From positions 1 through 10,567 of the forward strand of contig JAZUNG010000166.1 in assembly GCA_045604025.1 (NCBI GenBank): a stretch of 10,567 nucleotides of DNA, read 5' to 3'. A model generated the notes under the pieces. It was not told the DNA's origin. It saw only the letters and a list, made by a program, of their open reading frames with translations, and searched no databases. A program made the position numbers and the translations under genes. How positions within the stretch are numbered: the stretch's first letter is position 1; the number at the start of each line of letters is the position of its first letter. Of the stretch, positions 1 through 6,759 are shown piece after piece. The DNA comes from RGIG5612 sp045604025. GTDB lineage: Bacteria > Bacillota > Clostridia > Lachnospirales > Lachnospiraceae.

Positions 1-67
1 ATGTATACCGCCAGATGAGTATATACAATAATTAGTATAAAAATAACTAATTTATCTTACATTATTT

Positions 68-138
68 AGACCGGAATGTAAACCAATATAATGATGAAAA
101 GTCTGTGTTCTTTTATATATAAGACCGGAAATAATGAT
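68..138. repeat. imperfect direct repeat in AT-rich leader
   Basis: The 9-mer AGACCGGAA occurs at 68-76 and again at 122-130. Each copy is followed by ATAATGAT (88-95 and 131-138), so the two units look like an imperfect duplication in which the second lacks about 11 bases. The rest of 1-160 is AT-rich with no convincing gene. An in-frame ATG..TGA at bases 1-18 could be the tail of an upstream gene, but this cannot be decided from the window. The function of the repeat is unknown; it could be a binding-site pair for a regulator of the downstream gene. Confidence 0.35.
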
Positions 139-164
139 AAATATTACAATAATAATTCCGTCTG

Positions 165-194
165 TTGCACAAATATTGTACAATCGTGTATAAT
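165..194 (+). promoter_or_regulatory. sigma-A-type promoter of the Bax-inhibitor-like gene
   Basis: A -35 element TTGCAC (165-170) and a perfect -10 TATAAT (189-194) are separated by 18 bases, which predicts a transcript start near 200-202 and a leader of about 40 bases. The spacer contains a perfect 10-base palindrome, ATTGTACAAT (175-184), in a position where a bound repressor would block polymerase. A strong Shine-Dalgarno, AGGGGAGG (229-236), sits 6 bases before the ATG at 243. Confidence 0.65.
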
Positions 195-242
195 CATCAC
201 AAAGAGGAAACTATTCAATCAATGCATTAGGGGAGGTTTCAA

Positions 243-1136
243 ATGGCATACACATCAGTTCAGCAGCCGCAGAGGGCCAATTCACTGACATTGGCCAATC
301 CGATCGTCAGGAATCTGGAAAAAAAGGGCGATAAAAATGCAGCCACAACATGTACCTATGGCGGCATTATCGGAAAGACAGTTTATTTTCTGATCGCTAC
401 CGCGATAGGCAGCTTCCTGAGCCTGATCATACATGGTATTTTAATGAAAGTCGTTGGAGGAAATGCTATTTCCGCTTCTGACGAAAACGGTATTTTTAAT
501 TTCAGCATCGCTCCTGTGGAAGCGGTCATACTGTTGGTCGTTCTTGCGATCAGTCTGATAGTTCCGTTCCTGTCATGGTTTGTACAGAAGACCATTCCTG
601 TCACAGGTACGATCTACTGCGTTGCTCAGGGCATGCTGATCGGTTATATCACGGTTTTCCTTGCTGAAGAGTACAAGTTCCTGTCAGTGCTGGCCATGAT
701 CATCACATTTGCTCTGGTCGCATCCATGCTGTTATTCTATATGAAGGGGCTGATAAAGGTTACAGGCAGGTTCCGCAGGATCATCACAGCGATATTCTTC
801 GGGATCGTTTTCAGCGGTATCATCTACTTCATCCTGAGCATCATCCCGGGCATCCGTGGTTCTGTGCTGTATCAGGGTATCAATGGCATAGTCAGCAATC
901 CTGTGATCAGCATCGGAATATCAATTGTATATGTTATAATAGCAGCGCTGTTCATGGTATCTGATTTCGACACCATCCAGAGATGCGTTGAATACAATAT
1001 GGATAAAAAGTATGAATGGATGGCTGCCTGGGGACTGGCATACACGATCCTTTATATCTATTTCAAGATACTGAGGATACTGATCATGATCTTCGGAAAC
1101 AGCCGCGGAGGAAACAGTAAATCCAGATCATTTTGA
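243..1136 (+). CDS. Bax inhibitor-1/YccA-like family integral membrane protein
   Basis: This 297-residue protein is almost entirely membrane. After a soluble N-terminus of about 40 residues come roughly seven hydrophobic segments (about 44-67, 92-112, 122-140, 145-167, 178-203, 221-239, 259-283), followed by a basic tail. The N-terminal NPIVRNLEKK and the TYGG-x4-KT stretch at 38-46 resemble the BaxI_1 subfamily (Pfam PF12811), as do the glycine-containing third helix (GMLIG, 130-134), the DFDTIQ motif (241-246) and the final WGLAYTILYIYFKILRIL helix. BI-1/TMBIM relatives such as B. subtilis YetJ are pH-sensitive calcium leak channels; the role of this bacterial subfamily is not established. 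The helix-7 position that is Asp in YetJ-like proteins appears to be Thr268 by eye alignment. The start at 243 is fixed by an excellent Shine-Dalgarno. It is a monocistronic unit bounded by its own promoter and terminator and unrelated to the competence genes that follow. Confidence 0.85.
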   Translation: MAYTSVQQPQRANSLTLANPIVRNLEKKGDKNAATTCTYGGIIGKTVYFLIATAIGSFLSLIIHGILMKVVGGNAISASDENGIFNFSIAPVEAVILLVVLAISLIVPFLSWFVQKTIPVTGTIYCVAQGMLIGYITVFLAEEYKFLSVLAMIITFALVASMLLFYMKGLIKVTGRFRRIITAIFFGIVFSGIIYFILSIIPGIRGSVLYQGINGIVSNPVISIGISIVYVIIAALFMVSDFDTIQRCVEYNMDKKYEWMAAWGLAYTILYIYFKILRILIMIFGNSRGGNSKSRSF

Positions 1137-1149
1137 TAAGCAGATTTTA

Positions 1150-1174
1150 GAGGAAGATCATCTTCCCCTTTTTA
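1150..1174 (+). terminator. intrinsic terminator after the Bax-inhibitor-like gene
   Basis: GGAAG (1152-1156) pairs with CTTCC (1162-1166) around the loop ATCAT. G1150-C1168 can extend the stem past one A/C mismatch. Five T residues (1169-1173) follow directly. It begins 13 bases after the TGA at 1134-1136, the expected place for rho-independent termination, and separates this gene from the comM unit. Confidence 0.75.
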
Positions 1175-1186
1175 ATATAAAAAATC

Positions 1187-1215
1187 TTGAAAACAAAGCC
1201 GGTTTATGATATTTT
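1187..1215 (+). promoter_or_regulatory. possible promoter of the comM-dprA unit
   Basis: TTGAAA (1187-1192) and TATTTT (1210-1215) are spaced by 17 bases, between the upstream terminator and comM. The -35 is a good match and the -10 only a fair one (4 of 6), so the assignment is tentative. Some promoter is needed here because the preceding gene ends in an intrinsic terminator. The predicted leader would be about 45 bases and would contain the inverted repeat at 1230-1243. Confidence 0.4.
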
Positions 1216-1229
1216 CTAATTGATCTTTT

Positions 1230-1243
1230 TGTACGTTCGTACA
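1230..1243. promoter_or_regulatory. inverted repeat in the comM leader (candidate operator)
   Basis: TGTACG (1230-1235) and CGTACA (1238-1243) are perfect inverted arms around TT. It lies just downstream of the proposed promoter and 13 bases before the Shine-Dalgarno AGGGA (1256-1260). As DNA it could be an operator; as RNA it could form a 5-bp stem with a GTTC loop. It does not match the Gram-positive LexA pattern GAAC-N4-GTTC, so I cannot name a regulator. Confidence 0.4.
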
Positions 1244-1266
1244 GTGTTTTCCCACAGGGAATATTT

Positions 1267-2790
1267 ATGATATGCAAGGTATACAGCGCAGATATCTGCG
1301 GTATAGACGCATTTCAGATATGCGTTGAAGCAGATGTGTCTGCAGGTCTTCCGGGCTTCAATATGGTGGGGCTTCCATCCAGCGAAGTCAGGGAGGCCAG
1401 AGAACGGGTTGAGAGAGCTATTGTCAACTCAGGCTTTGATTTTCCTGCCAGAAGGATAACCATTAATCTGTCTCCGGCCAATTTAAGAAAGCAGGGATCC
1501 GGGTTTGACCTTCCCATAGCGGTAGCGATCCTGGCAGCCGCGGGAACTATCAGCGAGCAGGCGCTTCAGGGACGTATGTTTTCCGGTGAACTGTCACTGG
1601 ATGGAACCGTCAATCCGGTCAACGGGATACTCCCTATTGCCGTATTCGCAAAGAGTATGGGATTTAAGGGGCTCATCGTTCCGAAACAGAACACATTTGA
1701 AGGAGCAGCAGTAGAGGGCATACAGATCCACGGAGCCACATCACTCAGTACCCTGGTCAGGGAACTGAATACAGGCAGGCTCACAGATATTGAGCATATG
1801 GATCTGGATGAGGCTCTGGAAAACGCTTTTCATGACAGCACTCTGGATTTTAGAGATGTCTGCGGTCAGGAAGCAGCCAAGAAGGCCACCATGGTAGCAG
1901 CGGCGGGATTTCACAACCTGCTCTATATCGGACCTCCGGGCGCCGGCAAGAGCATGATGGCGCAGAGGATCCCGACAGTATTTGACAGACTGTCCAGAGA
2001 AGAGTGCCTGGAAATATCCAAGATATACAGTATCGCAGGTCTCCTTAAGGATGATTCTCTGGTTCTGACCAGACCATTCAGAGCGCCTCATCAGAGCATC
2101 ACCGATTCTGCGCTGCTCGGAGGGCTGGCCAATCCGAAACCCGGGGAGATCACACTGGCACACAAGGGCGTTTTGTTTCTGGACGAGCTGGCAGAATTCA
2201 AAAAAGCAACCATTAACGAGCTGCGTGTTCCACTCGAAGAAAAAAAGATCATCATCAGCAGGGCATACAGACAGGTGGAATTTCCATGCGATTTTATGCT
2301 GGTAGCGGCAACTAACCCCTGCAGATGCGGTTACTATCCGGACAGAAGGTACTGCACATGCAATGAGACAGAGGTTGCGCATTATCTGGGCAAGATCAAG
2401 GGACCTGTACTCGACAGAATAGATATCTGCGCAGGTGTGGAAAGAGTTGAACCCGGACACTTAGGTGAACTGAAAGAAGGAATGTCATCCGCAGATATGA
2501 GAAATCTTATCATGTCTGCAAGGGAGGTTCAGGACAGGAGATTTTCCGGGATGGGCATCAGGTTCAATTCCCAGATGGGTAAAAACGAGATAGACAGATT
2601 CTGCGTTCTGGACAGTGAATGCATGAAGGTCCTTTCCAAAGCGTATGAGAAGCTTCATATGACTGCCAGAGGCTGGCATAAGATCCTGAAGGTTGCCAGG
2701 ACTATAGCGGATCTGGATACATCTGATGACATATGCAGAGAACATCTGCTGGAAGCGATCAGTTACAGAAACTCATATCTGAACAGATGA
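1267..2790 (+). CDS. comM: ComM/YifB family AAA+ ATPase (Mg-chelatase-like)
   Basis: This 507-residue protein has the usual family length and architecture. An N-terminal Lon-protease-like/ChlI domain (about 1-170, beginning MICKVYSADICGID) is followed by a Mg-chelatase-type AAA+ core. The core carries Walker A GPPGAGKS (222-229), Walker B GVLFLDEL (301-308) and the family signature NPCRCGYYPD with further cysteines (350-365). A C-terminal helical domain completes it. Work on Vibrio and Haemophilus shows that ComM is a hexameric helicase that extends branch migration of transforming DNA during integration. YifB homologues occur in many bacteria, so presence alone does not prove competence. The start has AGGGA 6 bases upstream. 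dprA follows after 15 bases, so the two genes are very likely co-transcribed, which fits a shared role in processing incoming DNA in the cytoplasm. No catalytic motif is missing. Confidence 0.93.
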   Translation: MICKVYSADICGIDAFQICVEADVSAGLPGFNMVGLPSSEVREARERVERAIVNSGFDFPARRITINLSPANLRKQGSGFDLPIAVAILAAAGTISEQALQGRMFSGELSLDGTVNPVNGILPIAVFAKSMGFKGLIVPKQNTFEGAAVEGIQIHGATSLSTLVRELNTGRLTDIEHMDLDEALENAFHDSTLDFRDVCGQEAAKKATMVAAAGFHNLLYIGPPGAGKSMMAQRIPTVFDRLSREECLEISKIYSIAGLLKDDSLVLTRPFRAPHQSITDSALLGGLANPKPGEITLAHKGVLFLDELAEFKKATINELRVPLEEKKIIISRAYRQVEFPCDFMLVAATNPCRCGYYPDRRYCTCNETEVAHYLGKIKGPVLDRIDICAGVERVEPGHLGELKEGMSSADMRNLIMSAREVQDRRFSGMGIRFNSQMGKNEIDRFCVLDSECMKVLSKAYEKLHMTARGWHKILKVARTIADLDTSDDICREHLLEAISYRNSYLNR

Positions 2791-2805
2791 TAAAAAGGAG
2801 GATTT

Positions 2806-3945
2806 ATGGATTTAAGAGATTACTGGTTCATGCTCTGTACAGCTGAGGATGTTTACCAGCCGGATATTGCCAGACTGATGAAAGTGTTTAACGGACCCGA
2901 TGAACTGTATATGTCATCGGAGAGTGACCTGAGAAAGCTGAAATGTATAGACAGGCTGAAAACGGATGCGATCATCAGATCACGTGACGGCAGCAGAGCC
3001 GAAAAGATAAAGCAGAAACTCGAAAGAGACAATATCAGGTTCATCTGCCCTGCTGACAGTGAGTATCCTTCCGGGTTCAGGGATATTCCCGGGATGCCGT
3101 ATTCACTGTATGTGAAGGGAAATATGCCTGTTACAGAGGCGCCGTCCGTGGGAATGGTAGGTGCCAGGGCATGCAGCGGATACGGAAGAGAAAAGGCTGC
3201 AGAGGTAGCAGCAAAACTGTCTGTAAACGGGATTCAGATCATCAGCGGCATGGCGACAGGGATAGATGCGGTCAGTCAGAGGGCTGCACTGGAGGCAGGA
3301 GGAAAAACCTTTTCAGTCCTGGGATGCGGAGTGGATGTGATCTATCCGAGAGAGAATATCAGCCTGTATTACGACATTATCATGCGGGGCGGAGGGATCA
3401 TATCTGAGTATCCTCCCGGCACGCCTCCCATAGCCTGGCAGTTTCCTCACAGAAACAGGCTGATATCGGCTCTGTCCGACAGACTGATCATCATAGAAGC
3501 CGGCAAAAGGAGCGGTACACTGAGCACTGCTCAGCATGCCCTGGATCAGGGAAGGGATATTTATGTCCTGCCGGGAAGGACCATAGACCGCCTGAGTGAA
3601 GGCTGCAATATGCTGATATATGACGGCGCCGGGATATTGCTGGATACTGATCAGTTTATAGCTGATCTGTATTCCAGTCCCAGATGGGAAAGACGCGGCT
3701 TGACCGGATCGGGAATTAACATCATACAGACAGCAGATGAGATCATTCCCGGAACGCTGGATAATGACTGCAGAAATATATATCTGAATCTTGTCACGTC
3801 TCCATGTGACTGCGATACACTGTCACATCTGTGCGGTCTGAGTGTGGAGAAGGTCAGGACGTGTCTGTCGGAGATGGAGATAGATGGGTTTGTGATCCAG
3901 ATATCGGCAGGTGTATATGCCAGAAATGTTTTTTATAAGTCATGA
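2806..3945 (+). CDS. dprA: DNA-processing protein DprA/Smf
   Basis: This 379-residue cytoplasmic protein binds incoming single-stranded DNA during transformation and loads RecA. An N-terminal helical, SAM/HhH-like region (about 1-75) precedes the extended Rossmann DprA domain. That domain shows VGARACSGYG (118-127), SGMATGID (147-154), GCGVDVIYPREN (173-184), FPHRNRLIS (213-221), the EAGKRSGTLSTAQHAL segment (231-246) and the VLPG loop (254-257). A C-terminal winged-helix (DprA_WH-like) domain spans about 325-375. Where many homologues have a GIDxxAH motif, this protein has GIDAVSQ with Gln158. The Shine-Dalgarno AAGGAGG (2795-2801) is very strong with a short 4-base spacing. Its place directly after comM and before topA is a familiar order in Clostridia. 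No terminator is seen after it, so some read-through into topA is possible. Confidence 0.95.
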   Translation: MDLRDYWFMLCTAEDVYQPDIARLMKVFNGPDELYMSSESDLRKLKCIDRLKTDAIIRSRDGSRAEKIKQKLERDNIRFICPADSEYPSGFRDIPGMPYSLYVKGNMPVTEAPSVGMVGARACSGYGREKAAEVAAKLSVNGIQIISGMATGIDAVSQRAALEAGGKTFSVLGCGVDVIYPRENISLYYDIIMRGGGIISEYPPGTPPIAWQFPHRNRLISALSDRLIIIEAGKRSGTLSTAQHALDQGRDIYVLPGRTIDRLSEGCNMLIYDGAGILLDTDQFIADLYSSPRWERRGLTGSGINIIQTADEIIPGTLDNDCRNIYLNLVTSPCDCDTLSHLCGLSVEKVRTCLSEMEIDGFVIQISAGVYARNVFYKS

Positions 3946-3949
3946 ACAA

Positions 3950-3990
3950 ATGTGACAAAAATGAAAAAAGTATTGACAGACATGTAACAA
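3950..3990 (+). promoter_or_regulatory. paired ATGTRACAA motifs flanking the topA -35 element
   Basis: ATGTGACAA (3950-3958) and ATGTAACAA (3982-3990) differ at one base. They are 32 bases apart start to start, about three helical turns, and lie on either side of the TTGACA at 3973-3978. A related TTGTAACGA occurs at 6038-6046, upstream of comEA. TAACA (3985-3989) also forms an inverted repeat with TGTTA (3994-3998) that overlaps the -10 area. The arrangement resembles a regulator-binding site, but the protein is unknown and chance is possible in AT-rich DNA. Confidence 0.3.
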
Positions 3991-4002
3991 TAATGTTATT
4001 TC
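3973..4002 (+). promoter_or_regulatory. promoter of topA
   Basis: A consensus -35 TTGACA (3973-3978) is followed, after 17 to 18 bases, by TTATTT (3996-4001) or TATTTC (3997-4002). The second option has an upstream TG (3994-3995), giving an extended -10. The transcript would start near 4008 and have a leader of about 55 bases. That leader contains a small GATCC/GGATC inverted repeat (4021-4025 and 4039-4043) and ends in the Shine-Dalgarno AGAGGA (4053-4058), 6 bases before the ATG. This gives topA a start independent of comM-dprA. Confidence 0.6.
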
Positions 4003-4064
4003 TTTTCACTGGATATTATTGATCCGGATGAATGGAATGGATCTGAAACTGAAGAGGAACGATA

Positions 4065-6026
4065 ATGGCAAAGAAATTAGTTATAGTTGAGTCTCCCGCA
4101 AAGGTAAAGACCATCAAGAAATATCTTGGCAGCTCATATGAGGTTCTGGCTTCCAAAGGACATGTCAGGGACTTGCCCAAGAGCACCATGGGTATCGATA
4201 TTGAAAATGATTTTGAACCAAAGTATATAACCATCAGAGGCAAGGGCGATCTGATCGCTGATCTGAAAAAGAAGGCCAAAGAAGCAGATAAAGTATATCT
4301 TGCAACTGACCCTGACCGTGAAGGTGAGGCGATCAGCTGGCATCTGGCCCAGATACTGGATCTGGATCCGAAGAAGCAGGAGAGGATCACATTTAATGAG
4401 ATCACCAAAACTGCTGTCACCAACTCACTGAAGAATTCACGTGAGATCGACATGAACCTGGTAGATGCCCAGCAGGCCAGAAGAGTACTGGACAGACTGG
4501 TAGGATACAGTATCAGCCCCATACTCTGGGAAAAGGTCAAGAAGGGCCTTAGTGCAGGCAGAGTACAGTCCGTTGCTCTCAGAATGGTCTGCGACAGAGA
4601 TGCTCAGATAGATGCGTTCATCCCGGAAGAGTATTGGGAGATAGATGCGGATATTACGGTAAAAGGTGCCAGAAAGGCTGTCACAGCCAGATTCCATGGC
4701 GATAAGAAGGGTAAGATCGATCTGAACAGCAAGGGGGCGGCAGACCAGGTGCTGGCAGCTGTCGATGGCAAGCCAATGACCATCAGCGACATCAACAAGT
4801 CCAATAAAGAAAAGAAGGCTCCGTATCCTTTTGTCACCAGTACCATGCAGCAGGAGGCCAACAGAGTCCTGAATTTCCCTACCCAGAAGACTATGCGAGT
4901 GGCACAGTCTCTTTATGAGAATGGTATGATCACATATCTGAGAACAGACTCTGTCAGAACATCAGATGAGGCGATCGCTGCAGCCAAGGGATTTATTGCA
5001 GAGCATTTCGGAAAAGAGTATGTCAGCCATGTTGTATACAAAGACAGAGGCAGGGGAAATGTTCAGGATGCACACGAGGCTATCAGACCCACTGATATAA
5101 ATGTTACCCCTGAGTCTGTTTCGGAGAAGATGGATAAAGACAGTTTCAAACTCTATCAGCTCATCTGGAAGAGATTTGTGGCCAGCCGCATGACCAATGC
5201 AGTATATGCGGTTACTGCCGTGGATTTCGAGAGTGAAGGATATATATTCAAGGCATCCGACTCAACCAGGACTTTTGACGGATATATGAGCGTGTATACC
5301 GCGGATGATGAAAAGCCTGAAAAGAACAATACCATCGCTCAGCTGACTATGGATTCAGAGATCTCTTCCGTAAAGTACGAAGGATCTCAGCATTTCACAC
5401 AGCCACCGGCACATTATACAGAAGCTACTCTGGTAAGAGCTCTGGAGGAACAGGGCATAGGAAGACCCAGTACATATTCACCTACGATCGCGGTCATCCT
5501 GGAACGCCATTATGTGAGCAAGAACAAGAAGAACCTGGTTGCCACCGAACTGGGCAAAGTTGTCAATGATATCATGAAAACTGCATTCCCGAAGATTGTG
5601 GATATGAAGTTTACAGCCAATATAGAGGAAAAGCTGGACGGTGTTGAAGAAGGCAGAGCTGACTGGAAGGAACTGATCGCAAACTTCTATCCGGGGTTCA
5701 AGGAATCCGTTGACGAAGCCAGGTCCAAGCTGACCAGGATCAAGGTAAAGGATGAAGAGACCGATGTCATCTGCGAGAAGTGCGGAAGAAATATGGTCAT
5801 CAAGATGGGTCCTCATGGCAGATTCCTGGCATGCCCGGGATTCCCTGAATGCAGGAATACAAAACCTTTGGTTGTCAAAGCCGGAGTCAAGTGTCCTGAC
5901 TGCGGCAGAGACCTGATAGTCAGAAAGACCAAAAAAGGCAGGACATATTACAGCTGCGAAGGATATCCTGAGTGCAAGTTCATGTCCTGGAACAAGCCTA
6001 AGGCACCTAAAAGAGAAGACAAATAA
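4065..6026 (+). CDS. topA: DNA topoisomerase I (type IA)
   Basis: This is the 653-residue enzyme that relaxes negative supercoils through a transient 5'-phosphotyrosine break. The N-terminal TOPRIM domain has VESPAK with Glu9 and the metal-binding DPDREGE (Asp82, Asp84, Glu86). The active-site region ENGMITYLRTDS carries the catalytic tyrosine at about residue 291. The QDAHEAIRPT and GIGRPSTYSPTI segments are further type IA signatures. The C-terminus has two four-cysteine zinc ribbons (Cys570, 573, 590, 596 and Cys610, 613, 631, 637) and then a short basic tail. Bacillus TopA is about 690 residues, so this form is slightly short but intact. It is a housekeeping gene, and its position after dprA is a common clostridial order. 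In many Lachnospiraceae codY follows topA; here comEA follows instead. Confidence 0.97.
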   Translation: MAKKLVIVESPAKVKTIKKYLGSSYEVLASKGHVRDLPKSTMGIDIENDFEPKYITIRGKGDLIADLKKKAKEADKVYLATDPDREGEAISWHLAQILDLDPKKQERITFNEITKTAVTNSLKNSREIDMNLVDAQQARRVLDRLVGYSISPILWEKVKKGLSAGRVQSVALRMVCDRDAQIDAFIPEEYWEIDADITVKGARKAVTARFHGDKKGKIDLNSKGAADQVLAAVDGKPMTISDINKSNKEKKAPYPFVTSTMQQEANRVLNFPTQKTMRVAQSLYENGMITYLRTDSVRTSDEAIAAAKGFIAEHFGKEYVSHVVYKDRGRGNVQDAHEAIRPTDINVTPESVSEKMDKDSFKLYQLIWKRFVASRMTNAVYAVTAVDFESEGYIFKASDSTRTFDGYMSVYTADDEKPEKNNTIAQLTMDSEISSVKYEGSQHFTQPPAHYTEATLVRALEEQGIGRPSTYSPTIAVILERHYVSKNKKNLVATELGKVVNDIMKTAFPKIVDMKFTANIEEKLDGVEEGRADWKELIANFYPGFKESVDEARSKLTRIKVKDEETDVICEKCGRNMVIKMGPHGRFLACPGFPECRNTKPLVVKAGVKCPDCGRDLIVRKTKKGRTYYSCEGYPECKFMSWNKPKAPKREDK

Positions 6027-6051
6027 TTGTTAAAGAATTGTAACGATTTTA

Positions 6052-6080
6052 TTGCATCAAACTTAATTCTTCTGTAAAAT
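6052..6080 (+). promoter_or_regulatory. promoter of the comEA operon
   Basis: TTGCAT (6052-6057) and TAAAAT (6075-6080) are spaced by exactly 17 bases. The -10 is one base from consensus and the -35 is weak beyond TTG, which could mean dependence on an activator. The predicted start near 6087 would give a leader of about 40 bases made almost entirely of the hairpin described next. No good terminator is visible after topA, so read-through from topA may also contribute. Confidence 0.5.
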
Positions 6081-6090
6081 AATATTGGTC

Positions 6091-6125
6091 AGAGATTCTC
6101 TTTCGAAGTGATCATTCGGGAGAGA
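6091..6125 (+). promoter_or_regulatory. leader hairpin sequestering the comEA ribosome-binding site
   Basis: TCTCTTTCGAA (6097-6107) pairs with TTCGGGAGAGA (6115-6125) over 11 consecutive pairs: nine Watson-Crick and two G-U. The loop is GTGATCA. The 3' arm contains the whole Shine-Dalgarno GGGAG (6118-6122) and ends three bases before the comEA ATG at 6129. Immediately upstream, AGAGA (6091-6095) duplicates the AGAGA of the 3' arm and could compete for the same TCTCT, though only as a weak local 4-bp stem. No T run follows, so this is not an intrinsic terminator. The pairing is read directly; a role in translational control is inferred. Confidence 0.6.
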
Positions 6126-6128
6126 TAA

Positions 6129-6752
6129 ATGAAAAGAAAATATAGTTTACTTAAAGGTCTTCTGGTAGTTCTTGTATTTGTGGCAGCAGGTCTGATCTAC
6201 AGCTGCAGCAGATCCGAAACGGACAGACAGGACCCTGATGTGATCATCTATGACGGAAGCGATGCTTTGGATGAGGCCTCGCTGAGTGATCATGGAAATG
6301 ATGGCACAACTGCTGAAACAGATGAACCGACCACTGCAGCTCAGATATGCATACATATCTGCGGGGCTGTTGTAAGACCCGGCATATACTTCCTTGACGA
6401 AGGAGCCAGGGTTTTTGAAGCGGTAGAGATGGCTGGAGGTTTCCTCGAGGGAGCAGCTGGTGATTATATCAATCTTGCCGATCATCTGTCGGATGCATCA
6501 CAGTTGTATATCCCTTTTGAGGGGGAAGAATACATACCTGCCGTTCAGGCTGATGACGGATTGGTGAACATCAATACTGCCAGTGCCGGAGAGCTGATGA
6601 CACTTCCGGGTATTGGTCAGGTGAAAGCAGATGCGATCATTAATTACAGAGAACAGTCAGGACCTTTTGCGGGGATCGGAGACATAGTCAACGTTCCCGG
6701 AATCAAGGAAAATACATTTGAAAAGATCAAAAACTATATAAAGGTGCAGTGA
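6129..6752 (+). CDS. comEA: ComEA-type DNA-binding competence protein
   Basis: This 207-residue membrane-anchored protein binds double-stranded DNA outside the membrane and passes it to ComEC. Residues 1-25 are a basic then hydrophobic N-terminus. It ends in LIYSC, so Cys26 could be lipidated (a non-ideal lipobox), or the segment could be an uncleaved anchor. An acidic, low-complexity linker (about 28-70) is followed by a SLBB/soluble-ligand-binding beta-grasp domain (about 72-130, with HICGAVVRPGIY). The C-terminal helix-hairpin-helix pair (about 144-206) has VNINTASAGELMTLPGIG and IVNVPGIKENTFEKI. This architecture is standard for Firmicute ComEA. The start is fixed by GGGAG 6 bases upstream, which is buried in a hairpin. 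The response-regulator gene begins only 7 bases after the stop, which argues for one operon with the downstream genes. Confidence 0.93.
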   Translation: MKRKYSLLKGLLVVLVFVAAGLIYSCSRSETDRQDPDVIIYDGSDALDEASLSDHGNDGTTAETDEPTTAAQICIHICGAVVRPGIYFLDEGARVFEAVEMAGGFLEGAAGDYINLADHLSDASQLYIPFEGEEYIPAVQADDGLVNINTASAGELMTLPGIGQVKADAIINYREQSGPFAGIGDIVNVPGIKENTFEKIKNYIKVQ

Positions 6753-6759
6753 TTTAAAG

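Noticed and set aside
91..288. Open frame of 65 codons before the Bax-inhibitor-like gene
   Set aside because: It runs through the promoter and the strong Shine-Dalgarno of the real gene, has no ribosome site of its own and encodes a low-complexity Asn/Tyr-rich peptide.
1741..2460. 239-codon minus-strand open frame opposite comM
   Set aside because: It is fully antisense to the conserved AAA+ core, which explains the sequence; the product has no recognisable domain and there is no promoter or ribosome site.
6027..6044. Rex-like site (TTGTTAA half-site) after topA
   Set aside because: Only the left half matches TTGTTAA-N4-TTAACAA; the right half reads TTGTAAC, so the palindrome is broken.
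6104..6118. LexA/SOS box CGAA...TTCG in the comEA leader
   Set aside because: The spacing is 7 bases rather than the 6 expected, and the inner C and G of CGAAC-N4-GTTCG are missing.
6097..6125. Intrinsic terminator between topA and comEA
   Set aside because: The stem is not followed by a T run and abuts the comEA start codon; ribosome-site sequestration explains it better.
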